From Pseudisothecium myosuroides (Eukaryota > Streptophyta > Bryopsida > Hypnales > Lembophyllaceae), in assembly GCA_951799445.1 (NCBI GenBank), contig OX637296.1, forward strand, positions 21,762,001-21,826,000: 64,000 bases of DNA, written 5' to 3'. The notes below the pieces were generated by a model, which was not told the DNA's origin, ran no database searches, and was given only the letters and a program-made list of their open reading frames with translations. The position numbers and the translations under genes were made by a program. This document shows positions 24,001 through 36,530 of the stretch, piece by piece (the stretch's first letter is position 1; each line of letters starts with the position of its first letter).

Positions 24001-27000
24001 TCTAAATGCTCAAAGTGCCCTTTTACTACTATATAAGATGAAGATTTTACTATTTTAGCCTCTAAATACCAAATCAATTTGACAAAAAATAAGGATGAAA
24101 ATTATTTATGACTTATATAACATTTGTACATTGAAGTTTTAATCCTTTAGATACCGTGCAACAATTGTAGATGGTGGAAGCAATTTTGAGGGAATTCTAC
24201 TAATGGGTGGTTCTACATAATCAAAGCTTTAGGATTTTAGAAGTCTAACTATTGAAAAGTAGAGGTGCAATTATAATATGTATTGCCAAAATTGAGCACA
24301 AAATGACTATGGATTTTGTGAAATCACTAAAGATTCAAAACATTGTGGTCAAAGATATACTGCTTCTACTTGCTAAATTTTAGGCAAATACTACATCCAA
24401 GTCTTGGAAATGGTTTTAAAACGTGAACACACTCTTAGGAACTATAGGTCCTCCATAATCTATTCCAAACATTTTTTCCTTAAGCATTGTAGTCCGGACT
24501 CTACTTATTGCAAGATGCAAGAAACACGGATTTTTCATATAATAGGAACAAAAATTTAGAAGTGGCATAGACAACAAGGTCACAACAATTTAGAAATTTT
24601 ATTAGATTGTGATGCAAACTTCATGTGCTTTGATGCAACTGCATTTGAGGTTAATAGATTGATTGGCGAATAATGTTGGCTTGACTCCAAATATGAGAGC
24701 ACCTGCTATCACATATGGTGCCTCAATTTTTTTGCATATGTGTACATCTTTTTCTGTTGATTTCTTACAATTGTGACTTCTTTCCAAGTGCATGGTGGGC
24801 TTTCTTCACATTCTCTTGTACATATCATTAGGGGTTAGGCAGTTCCTACTTCTTTTGATCCCATTGTGATAAATTGTCAAGAACAATGAAAACCCAAAAT
24901 AATTTTATAACACATGCACGTGTCATTTTTTTATTGACAGAATTTTTAAAAATAAATTATAAAAGGAATACATTAGTCTTTTGTTTGTAATTTCAAACTT
25001 TTTATTTAGACAAAACAGTGAGGAGAAAAACTCCAAGGTAATGTTGACTTCAAAGACAAGAGATTGTTATTACTTCACTTATGGCCTCAGCCCTCAAGTC
25101 TACAATATATAAGAAGAAAAATACTCTTTTGTAGCAATTTCATTTCAAGGGCAAAATAATGTTATTTCTTGACCTATGTTCAGCCTTAAGCCTATAGTAC
25201 AAGGATACGCTTCTGTAGTGATTTCAATTGAAGGACATGTATGAACTTGCCATTTTTCTTGACCTACAACAGATGTGCTTGTGAAGACATTGTCAAGAAG
25301 GAAAAGTCTTCTAACCTTGTTGTGGAGGACAAAAAACAACAGTAAGTATTCTATCCAGTGTTCTATATTACATTATTAAAGCAAAAAACTAATTCAATTA
25401 GATTGCAATTGTCCATTAGACAATTCCATTGAAATTCTTATGTTCAACACAAGCAATGAACCTTGAGCCAAATTGAGCTTTCAAGAATGTCTTTCGGTTA
25501 GTAATGTCATGTTACTCAATGGAATTCAAATCTTGCATCAAGCCCACGAAGAATAGCAAGACACAAGTAGCAATCAACAAACACACCAAAACTGATTCTA
25601 AACAAGAGAAGAACCAACTGATTCTAAACAATAGAAGATCCTACTAGAAAAAAACCAATTGATTCTAAACAAGACACCAAATCAAAAACCAAACACATAG
25701 TTTAGCAGATCCAACGTACCTTCAGACTTGCAAAGCTCCACACAAAATATGCGCCAAATGAAATTGACAACAAACAAAAAAATCCACACCAACCCATGCA
25801 ACCCATGCACAAGTAAAATGAAGAAGCCAAACCCTACAAACAAAAAACCCTGAATCCTAAAGCCAAATGAACAACAAAGATCTTTCGACAAAGCGATGGA
25901 GATCAACGGTTACAATAATATAACTCTATTTTCAAATCAACGACATTGGGAGGGGGGGGGGGCGGTTTATTCACTATCAACATCCACGGCTCTTGTTTTT
26001 TCACTTGAAGGGAGGAGGAGGAAATTGCAAGGGCGGGGGTTGTTTGCCTCTTTTGGGTACATTGTGTTCCTTGCAATGCTCCAATAAACTACTACTGTAG
26101 GGGCTGAATCTGGATGAATTGAAGTTGTGGTAGTTACCTTCATGCCTCAATACCATACTCACAATGTTCTTTCCTAACATAGGTTTGATATTTTGGTAAT
26201 TCAAAAAATATATTTGCCTTTTATTATAATAATAAATAAGTCCATCACCACCAAAAAAACAAAATCTCAAATAGGATCATGCATAAGCATGCCCCTCTAT
26301 ACAAAGGTCCAGTGCTTCACTTTTTGCCTTTCAAGACTAAATTACCTTACATATCATAATGACTCATGTCGCAGGTCCCAAAATTACAAGATTTTTGGCA
26401 ATCTTGGGTAGAATAGTATGTATAAGTCTTAAGAACAACTTGAGTGTGAAAGAAGGGGTCTATTAATTCCAAAATTTATAAATAATGGACTACTTACAAA
26501 GACTAGTAGTTCTAAAATATCCCTCATGTATCATACAAGTAAAGTTTATAAATAATAAATCCCATTTTTTTTTAATGATGTTGCAAAATTATTAAGAAAT
26601 AATAAAGGATTTAATGTAAGGATCTTGGATGCCAGATATACTTCCATATCTGCAAAGGATTTTAAAATTCAAACATCTGTACATGAGCACGTTTTGGAGT
26701 GAATTGCTAGTTCCAAGTGGATTTATTACCCATAGTGCATTCTATTTAGAGGTTGCTTCTTTCTTTGGTTTCTATGCCTTTGTGTTATTAGCAAAAGAAC
26801 TTGTCCTATGCAACCACATCACAAATGACTAATTGTCCTTAGCAACTCAAAATTGATTGAATGAACAAAATCCAATTGGAGATTTTAGGTGGATTTCTTT
26901 TTACTTGTTTGTAAGTGATTAAAGCAAGAAGATAGTCTTGAATTCATCCAAATTCAAATTGGGCTGACTACATCAAGAAATTCTCAACCACTAATTATAG

Positions 27001-28050
27001 ATTATCATTAAAAAAGATATTCGTAATTAATGAGGACTGCCTATACTCGCAATAGTATAAATGCAAAACAACTACAATAAATAGTAAAATTAGATTGCCT
27101 TCACTAAAAAAGTGACCTCATCACTCACTACTTGTCCACATGGAAGAGTATGCAATTCTCTAAACCCAAGCCATGAATCAGTGCACCAATCTATGCATCA
27201 CACATGGTTCCTACATTACTGCATCTTTCAACAATAACTGTACATATTTATATTGTGTAGAATGTAGAGAAATTAGTATGGGACAATGTAATTTCACTAT
27301 TTAGTGTAGTGATAAAGACTTGAATGTGACTAATGCGTGCATACTTGTCATATCCCTTTTATTGGGGGAAATTTTACCAAGCCATTTTACTTAGACCATA
27401 TTGGAAAGTTGTTCTAGGACTTTTGACATGACTCCAACGCTTGAAATTCAATCTCATTGTAGTCATTTAGAAGGTCTCTTACACTTAAACTTTCTAACCT
27501 TAATTTTATAATGAATTTTAGTAACTACATCAAAAATATTAAATGACATTGTAGAAAGTATGGTATAGATAATGACTCCAATTTCAAGGGTTATATTAGT
27601 ATATAGTGAAAGCAAGATGATCCACAGAATAACATTTTTGTAATGTCTTTTTTTCAATCTTATTGTCTACTTTGGCTTCAAATCTTCTATACTTTGAGCA
27701 TCTTTTTTTTTGATAGAATCCCTTTTAAAGACCTTGTATATATTTTTTTAATTTTTAGTGACAAAACATTTGTAATTTGACTATTGTTACTTAGAAGTAA
27801 CATCTATTAATATAAGACAAATATTTTGGCTAAACTCAATAAGATGGAATACCACCATTCACCATGTTTTTTTTTGATTGGCCTAACTTTATATTAGGGA
27901 TGAACATCCCTTGTCTAAAAGAAAAAAAATTGGTAGAAGCCATGACAAAAAGTTCAAAGTCTTTAAGGGTCTCCTTGTTTAGAGCCCTTGTAAATTCAAA
28001 TATTAATTGGATCTCTATATCTTAACTTCAATAGAGTGTTACCTACTACT
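21076..28050. other. AT-rich intergenic DNA, gene-free
   Basis: About 7 kb, extremely AT-rich up to about 24 kb. No frame over 90 codons and no recognisable protein family or RNA gene on either strand. There is a G-run at 25950-25961. A short block near 25.6-26.1 kb is less AT-rich, but its frames (25682-25906, 26001-26270) are unsupported. Confidence 0.6.
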
Positions 28051-28054
28051 TTAA

Positions 28055-29027
28055 CCCTTCATCGCCGAAGGGGACAAAAAGTGTCCTCACACACTGTAAC
28101 AATCCAATTTGAAGTGCTCTAACTTTTGCATTAAATGTCTAAATTTAATAAAAATTTGTTGTAAAAGTTGCGCATACTAATCTAGTTTGTGTGGTAAAAT
28201 TTTCAGATCAATCCAAGACGAATTGAGTTTGTGAAAGCCATTCAAAGTTCACAAGTTCAATTTGAGTTCAGCACATTGCATTGTCATGGCTGCAACTTTG
28301 GGGGCTTGTATCTTTTTCATCAAATGTTTATTTTCAATAAAATTTGTTGGGTTTTTTCCCCTTAAGGTCTAGTTATTGAGGTAAAATTTTCATGTCAATC
28401 CAAGCTATTTTGAATCTTTGAGAGCAATTTGAAGTTCAAAATCCAGACATTTTTGTATTGTAGTGAACTTCGGCGGCTCATAACTTCTTCATACATGGTC
28501 CGTTTTCAATAATTTTTGTTGTAAAAGTTGCGCATACTAGTTTAGTTTTTGTGGTTAAAATTTCATATTGATCCAAGAAATTATGAGTGACTGAGAAGCA
28601 TTTTAGTAGAAGGAGGTTCAACTATAGATGTGATTTTTTGCTACTCCTTTCACTATTTTTTAACATTTCAAATTCATTTTGCAAACACAATGAGTCATTT
28701 AAATGATATTTTTTTTCACCAAAGAGTTTACATTCTGTTTTTGAATCACTTGGCAGTTTGATGTTTTTTTCATTTGAGTAGGTATAGAAATCGAATTTCC
28801 CCTCCAATGTGTTTTTAAGAAAATTTCATCACCTTTTTCCAACACTAAAACATTATAATCTTTCAATCTATACGGTCAAATGATCCCAAATTTGTTCCAC
28901 ACCATCTACAACATGCACACAACAAGATTGTATGGTTGAGATTTTCATATCTTACTGAAATTTAGACATTTAACACTTGCAAAGGCAGGATGGTTTTAAG
29001 CATGTTTGGACCTTAGGCGATGAAGGG
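28055..29027 (+). mobile_element. TTAA-flanked (piggyBac-like) non-autonomous element, 973 bp
   Basis: Begins CCCTTCATCGCCGAAGG and ends CTTAGGCGATGAAGGG, near-perfect inverted ends. It is flanked on both sides by TTAA (28051-28054 and 29028-29031), the target site duplicated by piggyBac transposases, whose ends also start with CCC. It has no transposase frame. The interior is built from diverged ~150-bp repeats around the words CAATCCAAG, GTTGTAAAAGTTGCGCATACT and CTAGTTTGTGTGG. A near-complete copy in the opposite orientation lies at 59238-60213. Assignment to piggyBac rests on target site and end sequence only. Confidence 0.8.
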
Positions 29028-29031
29028 TTAA

Positions 29032-29495
29032 TGCCCTACGGAAAAAAATTAATTGTTATATTTGTCATCCCTTCAGTTATAGACACGTATAGGTTATCAC
29101 CTAGGATTTAAGCCAAAAAATAAATATATCCTAAGAGAGTGGTTATCATAGCTTGAATGGATTAGTTTTAGAAAAAAATGGAAAGAAAAATAGATTATAA
29201 ATTATATATTAACCACAATGCAAGGGGCCCAATTGGGTCAAAAAAAAGGAGGTTGTAAGGTTCGAAAGGGGGTGCTTGGTGTTTAGAATGGATCAAAGTG
29301 GGGTTCTATAGGTTCACACATTGAAGCATTAAAAAAGGGTGATAGTATCTTCTACAAGTAAAAAATGTGGTCTTTAGGCACCAATGATTAATGCTAGAGC
29401 ATGGTATCCAAGGCCTATATTAATACTAGCTTGGTGCCAATATGGACCTTGGGCATTACCTTTTAACAATATTCCTTTGTGCCCAAATACCACCA
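29032..29495. other. Intergenic spacer between two transposable elements
   Basis: AT-rich; nothing recognisable. Confidence 0.5.
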
Positions 29496-29498
29496 TTT

Positions 29499-29803
29499 TG
29501 CTACATCACAAAGTTTAAAACTTGCGGTTTGTCAACACTTATCATGTGGTTATTGTTATTTCATGGATTCGCACGTAATATACAATTTAGCGCATCATTA
29601 TGATGCATTACTTTACAAGTTATGGCATTGTTACGATGCATTACTTTCAGTTGCAAGTGATGCATTGTAACGATGCAATAAATTGTAAAGTAATGCATTG
29701 TAATGATGCGCTAAATTGTATAAAAACATGTGAACCCATGAAACAACAATAATCATATGATAATTGTTAATAAACCGCAGGTTCAAAACTTTGTGATGTA
29801 GTG
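29499..29803. mobile_element. Long-armed foldback MITE, 305 bp, 3-bp duplication
   Basis: The left arm reads TGCTACATCACAAAG and the right arm, reverse-complemented, reads CACTACATCACAAAG. The arms stay complementary for about 140 bp, including ACAATTTAGCGCATCATTA on both sides. A TTT duplication flanks it (29496-29498 and 29804-29806). The CACTA start is intact at only one end. The open frames at 29479-29670 and 29631-29840 are products of the palindrome. Confidence 0.8.
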
Positions 29804-29806
29804 TTT

Positions 29807-31440
29807 TGTCATAGACTTGTCCCAATTTTTGAAATTCCAACTTTCATATTGTTCAATTAACGAGCATTGGCCAAATCATAGGCCTCCACAATAAACAAAA
29901 AATATGTGAATGGATTTCCAATTTGAAATCACTTATTAATTACAAACCTTTGAATTCTAGATAGTTGCAATGATTATGAAATAATTTTTATTGCCAAAGA
30001 TATTTGTGGAATAGAATTTTTTTAGCAATCAAAGAAGGACAAACTTCAATACTTTCTATTCCATTATTTAAAATGATTTAGTTCTACATTTAAAGTATGG
30101 AAGCCACCTTATTTGTGTCTCTTTGTACGGATTGCATTATTCTAATGCTACATACCTTTATAAGGGTGTGAGATAAGAAGAGAATAATTTTCTCACACTT
30201 GAAGAAAGAAGTAAAAACTTACCCTTGACTTTGGATTGCTCACTTTCTATTTCATAACCTCACCTTCCAAATTCAAGGTCAAATGAATTCAAAATTTTTA
30301 AATTTCATCCAAAAAATTTACATTTTTTTCCATAAAAATTGGGAGGTCCACGTTTTAGCCTTCCAATGAAGATTCAAAACATCCATATCTTAAGTCTGGT
30401 TGTTTTGTTTTGTTTTTATTATTTGTTTCTTATGGTGAGATTTTCTAGACCATTGATCACGTTTTTGGTACCGTTAAGAAGCTCTTTGGAAGCACAAACT
30501 TCGTTTTGTAGCGTTTTGACTCATGACAAAAGAGATATTGAATATTGAATTTCTAATGAATTCATAAATTAAAAAATTACTTTTACTTTTCTTTTGACTA
30601 TGGCAACAATACAGGGCACAATAGTTAGTATAATGGAATCTCTTTGCTATTGAGGTAATTATACCTAATTTCAACTACTTTCTAAAACCGCCAATAGTCT
30701 AGATTCTTGCCTAAATTGTACTTCCACTATTTATGAAAGTCTTTGGTTGGTTGCCCTAAATCCTATTTTCAACACATTGAGAATTTTCTAGTTTATTCAC
30801 AAGGAATCCCAAAAATGCATTCTAAAAGTATTCATAATCTCCTTTTGACTACCAACAAGACTCCACCAAAAAATTCCAATATAATAATGGAAACCATGCT
30901 AAATTGCTTATTTGTGTGATTTTAGGTGTAGTTACATTGCATTAGTTATATTTGATTCAAAACTTAAAACATACACTACTACTCCATAATGACACAAATA
31001 GAAAAATAAATATATATAGGATGTTTTTCTTCAACTCTCTCTCCAACCTCCAACCAATGATCCCAGACTAGTTTATAGAATTTAGTGCAATATGCTACCT
31101 TCAAGATAGAGAAGCATCAGCTTTGGCTACCTTGAGAGTGAGTAGTATCAAAGAAAAAAATAGAAAAGAAAGGATTTTGCAAGTTGTCAAGGATTATTGG
31201 GAGTCCTATGATACAAAATTGACTAAATAGATGCTAATTTCATCGTGGAAGAAGTTACAAATTGACTATCAAATTCTATTGTTTGTTGCAGTTTCGGCTA
31301 AAATGTCTCCATTAAATACCCTTTATTACAATGCACTAGCAGCGCAAGAATTTTCTTGGTAGAAACTCAGCTAATTTTAGGGATCTCTGCCTCCAACAAT
31401 TGATAGAGTTTCATCATTCCCTTCAATAACACTCCAACAA
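29807..31440. other. Intergenic DNA, no gene seen
   Basis: AT-rich, with frames at 30339-30548 and 30474-30674 on opposite strands and without recognisable content. Base composition shifts towards genic values after about 31.4 kb. Confidence 0.5.
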
Positions 31441-33114
31441 CGCCGTCTTCTTCTTCTTCACCAATTATTTGCAAATTCTTATCCTCGTCTCGTCATCTCC
31501 GCCTTCAGAATTGCGTCGACTTTGTTTGTGCCTGTCGGTGCTACAGTTGTTATTTGGAGGAGAATCACATGGAAAAGAAGCGGCGATGGTGATGAGTTTG
31601 AGCAAATCTATTTTTAGAGGGCTGGATTTTGCTTGGCGTGGAGTATAGTTGGAGGTTTTCCCGCAAGGCTCTGACGATGGCGTTTTCCATGGTGCGATAT
31701 CTTTGCTTGGTTGCGTGCAGTAGTGTTGCGGGACTGAATGGAATTAATTAGTTTGCTGTAAGCTTGTGGCAGAGGGACTAAATGTTATGGTTTGAGATCA
31801 TGCGCACTGTATGCTTGAATTGGTCTGTCGGTCTGGGGGAACTAAACCCTAAAGGTTGCAACGACAATTGCGACGTAAATTAGGGTTATGAATTTGGTAC
31901 CCGTGAATAGTTCCATGCCGAATGCTTTTGGTCGCAGCTTGTGGCGGTGTGGGGAAGTGTTCCGCTGCGAATTATGGATTGCGGTAAATCCTAATGGTTG
32001 AAATTAGGGTGCTCTGGATTTTAATTTTTGGATTTTTTCTGGGTTTTTTGCGTCGTCGACTTTGTGGTTTTTGTGGTGTGAATTGCTTCCCTTTGATTTC
32101 AACTCGAATCAGTTCATTTTGTTATCCTTAGAAAACTGGAAATTGGGCCTCTTTTTTTTCTTAGCAGTTTTGGGTAGGTTACACGGAAGCTTTCTTTTGT
32201 TCAGTTTAATTCATTTTTTTCCAGCATGTGCAATGGTCTTCGCTGATTCTGGGGATATGACATTTGACTCTATCTGAATTCTATTATATTCGCAATATAA
32301 TCATTCAGAATTTTTGTCCTTTAAGGGTTATGGCGTGAACAGAAATGTGGACTGCAAGTTCTGAGCGTCGTCGTGCTTGCTGCAGTTGGCGTTTGTTGAG
32401 GCCTGGTTTTGAGATTTCGAGGATGTTGCCCTGGGAGGTGATCTGTGTTGCGAAAATTTCACAGTCAGAGCTTTGTTCATGAATTTTCGACCATCAGGTG
32501 CGTTACTCTGCGCATGTCGTGTGATGCAATTTGATTCTCAGCTTGTACAGAAGAGATTTGTGAGTTCGGTAAGTCGTTGTTTCGTTCACTGATGTTTTTC
32601 TGCTGATTTGCTGACAGCGGCTCTAGAATTTTGATACAACTGGTCCGATTCTCTGTAAGGAATTTCTTGTGTAATTTGAAATACATCAGGTGGACCAATA
32701 CAAGTGACAATGGACAACCCCATTTCCATTCAAAGATCAGTGGCGATCTGTGACCATTTTCTTAGGGGCCAAGTCGCGCTTCCATCCTACTTGCCAATCG
32801 AAGGCCAACCTGATGTAGTAAAAGAGTTGAATTGCTGGTGATAACGGGGGCCAGTCATTAGGAGATGGGATCAAGTCCCCTAACGGTTTAGTATCCGCTA
32901 CGTTATAAGGTAGTTGGCGCAATTAGTATTTGGAAGAGTGACTGTAACTGTGCTGTAGACCTGAACTGATCGGTGATTAGAGGGTTCATGATTTTTCATC
33001 CAAATTCATAGTACTAAATAGTTTCTTCTCTTTATTAGGTTTGAGAAACTGACTCTGCTCACTCTTGTGAATCTGTAAGCAGGGACGTACGAGAGCAGTT
33101 ATCGTGTGGTCAAC
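31441..33114 (+). promoter_or_regulatory. Probable promoter and spliced 5' leader of the Mpo1-like gene
   Basis: The region is markedly more GC-rich than the DNA to its left, with a CT-rich leader-like tract at 31448-31510 (CTTCTTCTTCTTC). A telo-box AAACCCTAA lies near 31845. A 3' splice site GTAAGCAG|GGACG lies near 33080, 35 bp before the ATG, suggesting an intron in the 5' UTR. No coding exon could be recognised in this stretch, but one cannot be excluded. Confidence 0.45.
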
Positions 33115-33453
33115 ATGCATTTCAGGAATTTTGAAGAGTTTTGGCCGTTCTATGTCAACCAACACTCAAAAGCGTCAACACGGAGATGGCATTTCTGTGC
33201 AACCGGATGCGCAACCCTGTTTTTTATAGCCGCGATTGCGATCAAATGGTGGCTGTTGTTTTGTGCTCCTCTCTTTGGGTACGGGCTTGCCTGGTACAGC
33301 CATTTCTTCATCGAAGGAAACACGCCGGCCGCTTTCGGCCATCCAATCTGGTCCTTCATTTGCGACTATAAGATGTTCATCTTGATGCTGACTGGGCGGA
33401 TGGATCGTGAGATAAAGCGGCTGGGGAAAAGGCCCATGCTTCAGGTTTCATAA
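33115..33453 (+). CDS. Mpo1-like / DUF962 small membrane protein
   Basis: 112 residues from the ATG in AACATGCATTTC; the frame is also open upstream of it, but without an ATG. The family includes yeast Mpo1, an Fe(II)-dependent ER dioxygenase that shortens 2-hydroxy fatty acids in phytosphingosine breakdown (alpha-oxidation). Visible family features are FWPFYVNQHSKASTRRWHF near the N terminus (His17, His26), two hydrophobic segments (about 30-43 and 45-60), YSHFFIEGN (His63) and FGHPIW (His76); these His residues are candidate metal ligands. The length fits the short plant DUF962 group. The tail KRLGKRPMLQ is typical of that group. The stop comes right after a possible donor (CAG|GTTTC), so the last two residues may differ. 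A polyadenylation signal lies at 33936-33941. Confidence 0.88.
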   Translation: MHFRNFEEFWPFYVNQHSKASTRRWHFCATGCATLFFIAAIAIKWWLLFCAPLFGYGLAWYSHFFIEGNTPAAFGHPIWSFICDYKMFILMLTGRMDREIKRLGKRPMLQVS

Positions 33454-33935
33454 CCAATTTCTTGTCTATTGAAGATCTTTCTGACGCTTTTGTACATAAG
33501 TGGCATAGAATTCGCCAGTGTACTCTTGTTTTATAACCTCGTTTGTTTCTTTCATCGCCACATGGTTAGGAGGAAGGTCTAGAGTCATATACCCCATTCT
33601 CCCTTGCACTCTCAGAGAGTTGTAGATCTCCGAGATCTGAAAGTCCAAATTTATTTGAGAGGAGAGGGTCATGTATGATGACCACTTTAGCCTTCCGACC
33701 CTCGATTGGGGTATCTAGTTCGTAGTGAACAATCAGATTCAGTCGTCAGAATCGGGATTTGTATTCTGTGTTGTTATTCTGTAGAAAAGTGGTTCAGTAC
33801 TGAGCCAACCTTGTATGTGTAACAAGAAGCCTGCATGCAGACTTCTCGACTGTGATATTGGTTTCCAGACGCATATTATTTATTCCTAGAATGTAGATTC
33901 ACTCACTGATTAGGTGTTCCGTGGTTCATGATTGC

Positions 33936-33941
33936 AATAAA
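33936..33941 (+). terminator. AATAAA polyadenylation signal for the Mpo1-like gene
   Basis: AATAAA lies 480 bp downstream of the stop in an otherwise open 3' region. It is a good match but unproven. Confidence 0.5.
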
Positions 33942-36530
33942 GAGCGTCAGGGACTTGCGCTTCCCATGAGCGCTGCCAAGTTCTTATCCTATGTATGTTA
34001 CCATGGATGTGAAAAATTCTAACAGCTCTTGAATGTCTTGTTACTGTTGATGTAAGTGGGACTTTTTACCAATAGACTGCCAAAAATCCCTTTTTCCATC
34101 TCAGAAAATCCAGTCGTTTTACACCTTGCCGATGGTAATGCCATTTAAGGCAGTTTCTAGTGTAAACGTTGCCAATTGTAACATGGCATGGTTTTCTAGA
34201 AAATCTTTAGGGATGGGTTCTCTACTAGTGCAGGTTTAATAGTATATAAATAATATATCTTACAAGATGTACGTTTTTTGTTCGAGTGGTGGGGTTGATC
34301 CAGGAAGATGAATATATGGTTGGAAGGAGATACTTTGATACGAAGCAGGAAACTAGGGTTGTTTTACGGCGACAAGCTCCATGGGCACGCTGATACCTTT
34401 GTTTGTAGGTTGCTGGATGAGTTATGGAACTTGCACAACAGACGTGAGCGATTTTCCATTTGTATATATGCCCTCAGTGGGCATATATTTAGACCAACAC
34501 TAAAATCTGAGATTCTTATGATGCCAGCAGGTAACTTTCGGCTGTGGTGGCCTTTATAAAATGTAAATTTTATGTGTTTGACAGTAGACCAAGACTTTGC
34601 TCTGGACGATGTGTTTGAAAAGTGCCGACACTGCTGTGTCGTTCACAAGAGACTGGAACTTTCGAGTCAATTTACAGGTGCGTCTGCCCTCCCTTTTTTC
34701 TCTCGTTTTCCGATTCTCTTGTTCTGAAAGGAAATTTTTACATCTCGATGGATGGGCAATCTTGAAGGTCTTGAAAATTTATAGGAGTTACTGAATAGGT
34801 AGCATTCCTTCAAGTTTAAGGAACATTTTTAACAGGTCTAACAACCTCTCTTTGGGCCTCATCAAGTTCCTAGTCGTCACAAATCTCAGGGTGATCACTA
34901 AAGGTTGTGAACCTCAATTATATTCCCTCCTAGTATCCTGGGGAGGCACATTCAGGATAAAGACCATGTGTATTAGGGACCCTAAGTATGGTCTTCATCT
35001 TATCGTCCCTAATATAGTATCAGTCAATCCAGAGTACAATTGCTTCCAGTTGACTTAAGTTTATTGTCTCACTTGAAAAGGAGGTCAATACAATTTTGCA
35101 TTTTAAATCTTCAAGATCAACGAGCTTACCTCGGAGTGCGATGTGGTTTTCAGGTCAGGTGCGGGACGCATGTTTGACCCCATTTAAGATTCAAAGCTAT
35201 ATCATTTTATCAGATCAATTGACACACTCCGGATTGAAGAGTGCTCAGGTGATTGTAACTCTAATGATATCACGAATTTTGTCAGCTGAAAAAATTGAGG
35301 TTAGAAATTTTGTTCTTTGCGAAAGCATCAATAGAAAGGAAGGAAATGTTCGCTTCCAGTAAGTTCTAGTATGGACCAGTACAGTACCTGTATTCCACCT
35401 ATTCATTTGTATATACATAAGCCCTAGTCTACCACCAATCTTGGCTAGAATGATACCCAATTCAAACTTGGAGGCCAACCAAACCGCCTTTGACCAAAGG
35501 AATTGCGGGTGTGCAGTGCGTGGGTGTGCGGAGCATATACTGCTGCACGTACCTTATCGTACCGACGCGGAGCGCACTTGCAGAAGATAACCTCCTTTTT
35601 GACGCTATCGTACTTAAGCAGAGCGCATTGCAGAAGATAACGTAGGTGCATTTTAAGACAATCATTAGCTGCAAATGGTGTAGTTGCTCTAGTCAAGGGT
35701 CACCAAATGAAGTAACTACAGCTTTCTTTCAAATCGAGACCAAGGTAACCGCACCAAAGAATCATTCAAATTTCAAAACGACGGATGAACGCAAACCGTG
35801 CATTTCGACTGAGTCGCCGTGATACCACAATCTTGTCTTCAAGAAGGGCGTACTCGCAACAGATCAATTTTATATCGACTGACCTGGGCAGAAGACCACC
35901 CGTTCGAGAATCGCGTCAGGAACACGCTCTTCGCCAACTTTGCGCACGCAATGATCAAGATGAGCAAAAACCTCACCTCCTTTAGGAAACCAAGGGGAAA
36001 TTCGTCTACGGTGAGGAGCGGTTATCAAGAAGACTTACTCTTACTAGACATTGTTAGGCATTACTTTCTTACCTGTCTGTCATTAATTTTGTTTATCATT
36101 ATATTATTTTGTCCTCAAACTATTTATAGTACGGAGACTGACCTCTACAGTACTCAGCGGAGATGAAGTTTCACATAAGTGAATTGCCATTACGTCGGAT
36201 GTCGAGACCACCATCTGCAATAAAATGAAGACCTGAGACTCGGAGAATTGTTGAATACGGAGAATCGCTTGATGATGCTTGTAGAATAGCAGGTGTCAGA
36301 CCTCGCGATTCCAGCTGTGATTAGCAGGTTTATGTCCACATTGGCCACATATCTATTCTTCTTTCTCTAAAGAACTAGTCTCCTCGTAAAGTTTTGGAGC
36401 GTAATATTGAATTCAGCTTCTTCTGCAGACCAGTATCTCTGACACCCCATAGTATGTCGCTAGATTGTGACGGACGGACGCACTCTCTCGTTGACGAAGT
36501 TGGAGTTTTCAGCTTCGGTTTGAGTAGTCT
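33942..36530. other. Spacer between the converging Mpo1-like and IFT54 genes
   Basis: It contains several short frames, none of a recognisable family. 34465-34490 forms a small hairpin (TATATGCCCTCAGTGGGCATATA-like). 35546-35645 holds a two-copy repeat. 35880-35990 has coding-like composition (see findings). No complete gene is supported. Confidence 0.45.
35546..35645. repeat. Two-copy ~56-bp direct repeat
   Basis: TATCGTACCGACGCGGAGCG and then CACTTGCAGAAGATAAC in the first copy match TATCGTACTTAAGCAGAGCG and CATTGCAGAAGATAAC in the second. The minus-strand open frames at 35445-35696 and 35462-35674 run through the repeat and are not considered genes. Confidence 0.8.

Noticed and set aside
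29479..29840. Two overlapping 63-69-codon frames on opposite strands
   Set aside because: Both are by-products of the palindromic MITE at 29499-29803.
33106..33114. Earlier start of the Mpo1-like protein
   Set aside because: The upstream codon is GTG; the first ATG (33115) aligns with the usual N terminus of short plant DUF962 proteins.
34308..35362. Run of small plus-strand frames between Mpo1-like and IFT54
   Set aside because: No recognisable domains, no consistent splice phase and mixed composition; probably spacer sequence.
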